Positions 4,552-7,403 of a stretch of 7,403 nucleotides of DNA are shown here, one piece after another. The notes under the pieces are model-generated. The model worked only from the letters and a program-made list of their open reading frames with translations, was not told the DNA's origin and made no database searches. This DNA is from Lachnospiraceae bacterium (lineage in GTDB: Bacteria > Bacillota > Clostridia > Lachnospirales > Lachnospiraceae). Within the stretch, counting starts at the first letter, position 1, and the number at the start of each line of letters is the position of its first letter. The stretch lies in the NCBI GenBank assembly GCA_022798035.1, contig JAAWLS010000113.1, positions 1-7,403 of the forward strand, read 5' to 3'. The translations under genes were made by a program, and so were the position numbers.

Positions 4552-7403
4552 ATGTATTTAAAAAGCATAGAAGTTCATGGATTTAAGTCTTTTGCCAATA
4601 AAATTTTGTTTGAATTCCACAATGGTATTACGGGAATTGTGGGACCTAACGGAAGCGGCAAGAGCAACGTGGCGGACGCAGTGCGCTGGGTTCTGGGAGA
4701 ACAGCGGGTAAAGCAGCTTCGGGGAGCCAGCATGCAGGATGTCATTTTCTCCGGTACAGAGAACCGCAGGCCCTTAAGTTATGCCTATGTTGCGATTACC
4801 CTAGACAACAGCGACCGTCAGCTCAATGTGGACTATAACGAGGTGACAGTGGCAAGACGGGTGTACCGCTCTGGGGAGAGCGAGTACCTAATTAATGGGA
4901 CAACCTGCAGGCTGAAAGATGTGAACGAGCTGTTTTACGATACTGGAATCGGAAAAGAAGGTTACTCCATTATCGGGCAGGGGCAGATTGAGCGGATTTT
5001 GAGCGGGAAACCGGAGGAGCGCAGAGAACTTTTTGACGAAGCGGCAGGAATTGTAAAATTCAAGCGGAGAAAGGCCACAGCCCAGAAGAAATTAGAAGAT
5101 GAGCGCCAGAATCTGGTGCGTGTCAACGATATTTTAGAGGAACTGGAGAAACAGGTAGGGCCCTTGGAACGCCAGGCGGAGAAAGCCAAAATTTATCTGA
5201 AAAAGAGAGACGAGTTAAAGATTTATGACGTAAACATGTTTCTTTTGGATATGAAACGGATTGAAGAGCAGCTGAAGTCTATTGGGGAAAAGACAGATAT
5301 TGCCAGAAAAGACATGGAAGAGGCAGACAGCGCATATCAGAATATCAAGTCGGAATATGCCAGAATGGAAGAAAAAATGCAGCAGACAGACGAGGGACTG
5401 TCTGCACTTCGACAGGAGCTGGGAGATACAGCTATGCAGAAAGGAAAGCTGGAAGGACGGATAAACGTTCTGAGAGAGCAAATCCACGGAGCTAGACAAA
5501 GCGAAGAGCATTTTAAGAGCCGGCAGGAGGCAGTGGAAAGGGAACGCCGGGAGCGAATAGCGCAGAGAGAAGCCTGTGAAAAGGAAAAGATTCAGCTGGA
5601 CAGCCAGATGCGTTCCATGGAGGAGCAGAAGAGCCAGGTAATGGCCCGGTATCAGGAAATCCAGGAGGAAATTGCAAGGTGCAGCAGAAGGATTGAAGAT
5701 GGGAAGGAAGAAATGATTCGCCTTCTCAACAACAAAGCTTCCATAAAGGCAAGACAGCAGCGCTATGACACCATGCAGGAGCAAATCAACATCCGAAAAG
5801 CCCAGCTGAGCAAAGGCCTGCTGGAGCAGAAAGGCCAGGAGGAAGAGCTGCAGTCTGTTTTGGAGGCCTGCGAGGGAAAATACAGCAAAGCCCGGGAAAA
5901 CTGCAGACTTCTGGAGGAAGAACTGAAGCAGTTAGAAGAAAAGAACCGGGAGTGGCAGGAGAAACGGGCGGAAACCATGAAACTGTCAGAGGAAGACACA
6001 GCACGCTATCACAGGGAAAAATCCAGGCTGGAAACACTGATTAACATTGCGGAGCGCTATGATGGATACGGCAATTCCATCCGCCGGGTGATGGAGCAGA
6101 AAGAAAAAGAACCGGGGCTTTTGGGCGTGGTGGCAGATTTGCTTCAGGTAGAACAGAAATATGAAGTTGCCATTGAGACGGCCTTAGGAGGCAGCATTCA
6201 GAATATTGTCACAAACGATGAGGCCACCGCCAAGAAAATGATTGGATTTTTGAAACAAAACCGCTATGGACGGGCTACTTTTCTGCCTCTGACCAGCGTG
6301 GGGCAGAAAGCATTTTCGGCAAATCAGGCGGCTCTGGCGGAACAAGGCGTCATCGGAATAGGCAGCGATTTGGTGAAGTCTGGCAGCCAGTTTCAGGGGC
6401 TGAAAAATTATCTTTTGGGGAGGACTTACGTCGTGGACACCATAGACCATGCCATTGCTCTCGCCAGAAAGTATCAGTACAGTCTTCGGATTGTGACGCT
6501 GGAAGGAGAGCTCTTGAGCCCTGGAGGTTCCATGACGGGAGGAACGTTCAAAAATACCAGCAATCTGCTGGGCAGAAAACGGGAGATTGAGAAGCGTCAG
6601 AAAGAGACGGAAGAGCTGCAGAAAAAGCTGGAATCCTACCGAAACCGGCTGGAGGATATCAACACAGCCAGAGAACTGCTCAAGGAAGATATGCAGCAGG
6701 TTCAGGGAAATCTGCAGGAAGCAATGCTTTTGCAGAATACGGAAGAAATGAATCTAAAACGTGCAAGGGAGCAGAAAGAAGAGAGCGGCAGGCAGTTTGA
6801 AATACTGCGGATGGAGAGCGGTGAGATTGAGCAGCAGCTTTCAGAAATCAGCAGACAGCAGGAAATGATTCAGGAAGATATACGCACGGCAGTCCAAAGA
6901 GAAAAAGAGATTGAGGAAGAGACGGGAGAATTCCAGCAGATTTTGGACAGGCAGAATCAGCTTGCCCAGGAGAGCCAGAGTGACGTCTCCAAGGTTCAGT
7001 TAGAGGAAGCCAACTTCCATCAGAAAGCAGAATTTGTACAGGAGAATATTTCTCGTATTTTGACGGAAATTCAAAAACTGGAAGAGGATTTGCAGGCTGC
7101 AGAGAAGGAGAAGAATCAGTCCTGTACAGAAGTGCAGCAGAAGAATCAGGAGATTGAGAAAATCCAGGCGGAAATTGAGCAGTCTGTGACGAGACAGGGA
7201 GAGTTAGAACAGCGGATGGAAGCGGAACAGAAGCAGCGGGAGGAAATGGCGCTGACTTACAAGGGATTTTTCCAGAAGCAGGAAGAGCTGTCGAAACAAA
7301 TCAATCATCTCGATAAGGAGCTGTACCGGCTGAACAGCCAGCAGGAGAAATTAAATGAATCTGCGGAACAGCAGAGCAATTACATGTGGGAAGAGTACGA
7401 GCT
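4552..7403 (+). CDS. smc: Chromosome segregation protein SMC, cut by the window end
   Basis: SMC dimers with ScpA and ScpB extrude DNA loops from parS/ori and compact the chromosome. The frame is open for 950 codons with no stop, out of about 1190 expected. The ATPase N-lobe includes MYLKSIEVHGFKSF, the Walker A site GPNGSGKS at residues 31-38, and the GYSIIGQGQIE block near residue 143. Glu/Gln/Lys-rich coiled coil fills about 165-515. The hinge spans about 520-660 (PGLLGVVADLL, ALGGSIQNIV, YGRATFLPL, ending SPGGSMTGG). Returning coiled coil fills the rest. The signature motif, Walker B and C-terminal lobe lie beyond the edge. The start at 4552 has GGAGG (4542-4546) five bases upstream, 12 bases after the rnc stop. 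No frameshift or insertion is seen. Confidence 0.97.
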   Translation, partial: MYLKSIEVHGFKSFANKILFEFHNGITGIVGPNGSGKSNVADAVRWVLGEQRVKQLRGASMQDVIFSGTENRRPLSYAYVAITLDNSDRQLNVDYNEVTVARRVYRSGESEYLINGTTCRLKDVNELFYDTGIGKEGYSIIGQGQIERILSGKPEERRELFDEAAGIVKFKRRKATAQKKLEDERQNLVRVNDILEELEKQVGPLERQAEKAKIYLKKRDELKIYDVNMFLLDMKRIEEQLKSIGEKTDIARKDMEEADSAYQNIKSEYARMEEKMQQTDEGLSALRQELGDTAMQKGKLEGRINVLREQIHGARQSEEHFKSRQEAVERERRERIAQREACEKEKIQLDSQMRSMEEQKSQVMARYQEIQEEIARCSRRIEDGKEEMIRLLNNKASIKARQQRYDTMQEQINIRKAQLSKGLLEQKGQEEELQSVLEACEGKYSKARENCRLLEEELKQLEEKNREWQEKRAETMKLSEEDTARYHREKSRLETLINIAERYDGYGNSIRRVMEQKEKEPGLLGVVADLLQVEQKYEVAIETALGGSIQNIVTNDEATAKKMIGFLKQNRYGRATFLPLTSVGQKAFSANQAALAEQGVIGIGSDLVKSGSQFQGLKNYLLGRTYVVDTIDHAIALARKYQYSLRIVTLEGELLSPGGSMTGGTFKNTSNLLGRKREIEKRQKETEELQKKLESYRNRLEDINTARELLKEDMQQVQGNLQEAMLLQNTEEMNLKRAREQKEESGRQFEILRMESGEIEQQLSEISRQQEMIQEDIRTAVQREKEIEEETGEFQQILDRQNQLAQESQSDVSKVQLEEANFHQKAEFVQENISRILTEIQKLEEDLQAAEKEKNQSCTEVQQKNQEIEKIQAEIEQSVTRQGELEQRMEAEQKQREEMALTYKGFFQKQEELSKQINHLDKELYRLNSQQEKLNESAEQQSNYMWEEYE

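Noticed and set aside
5215..5784. 189-codon - strand frame inside smc
   Set aside because: Its Leu/Phe/Ser/Cys-rich content is the expected complement of Glu/Lys/Gln coiled-coil codons, and no start signal or homology is seen.
1..7403. A novel defence, CRISPR or mobile system
   Set aside because: All sizeable coding frames belong to known housekeeping families or DUF624. No spaced direct repeats, transposase, recombinase, tRNA attachment site or toxin pair is visible.

Overview
The window reads as chromosome from a Gram-positive clostridial Firmicute, most likely a Lachnospiraceae-type gut anaerobe. The evidence is the gene order (ackA end, yceD, rpmF, plsX, acpP, rnc, smc, all on the + strand), the strong GGAGG ribosome binding sites, the near-consensus sigma-A promoters and a four-cysteine zinc-type ribosomal protein L32. 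The genus assignment is an inference from layout and protein style, not from a database search.

Layout. Positions 1-256 hold two partial genes joined in different frames: an internal piece of type III pantothenate kinase (coaX, up to about 77) and the last 62 codons of acetate kinase (ackA, from about 68 to 256). A consensus promoter (261-289) then drives yceD (DUF177) and rpmF (L32), closed by an intrinsic terminator at 1102-1135. Next comes a DUF624/YesL-type membrane protein gene (1251-1892), preceded by a second terminator-like hairpin that could be an attenuator. About 290 bases follow with no convincing gene (1893-2182). A second good promoter (2183-2211) with a small inverted repeat over its -10 starts the plsX-acpP-rnc-smc series. 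smc runs off the right edge after 950 codons.

How the genes fit together. yceD and rpmF serve 50S ribosome and 23S rRNA biogenesis. PlsX and ACP serve acyl-phosphate supply for phospholipid synthesis. RNase III processes rRNA and double-stranded RNA, and SMC organises the chromosome. This is a growth-linked housekeeping cluster. I see no mobile element, CRISPR array, toxin-antitoxin pair, defence gene or tRNA/rRNA gene.

The most interesting material is between the genes. The 172-base acpP-rnc gap carries a perfect 17-bp inverted repeat, then four segments that can pair 1:2, 2:3 or 3:4, the 3:4 hairpin ending in TTTT just before the rnc ribosome binding site. This is the architecture of a transcription attenuator, in front of the gene for the double-strand-specific RNase. 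The other point to check first is the coaX/ackA junction at the left edge, which is either an assembly chimera or a real rearrangement removing most of ackA.
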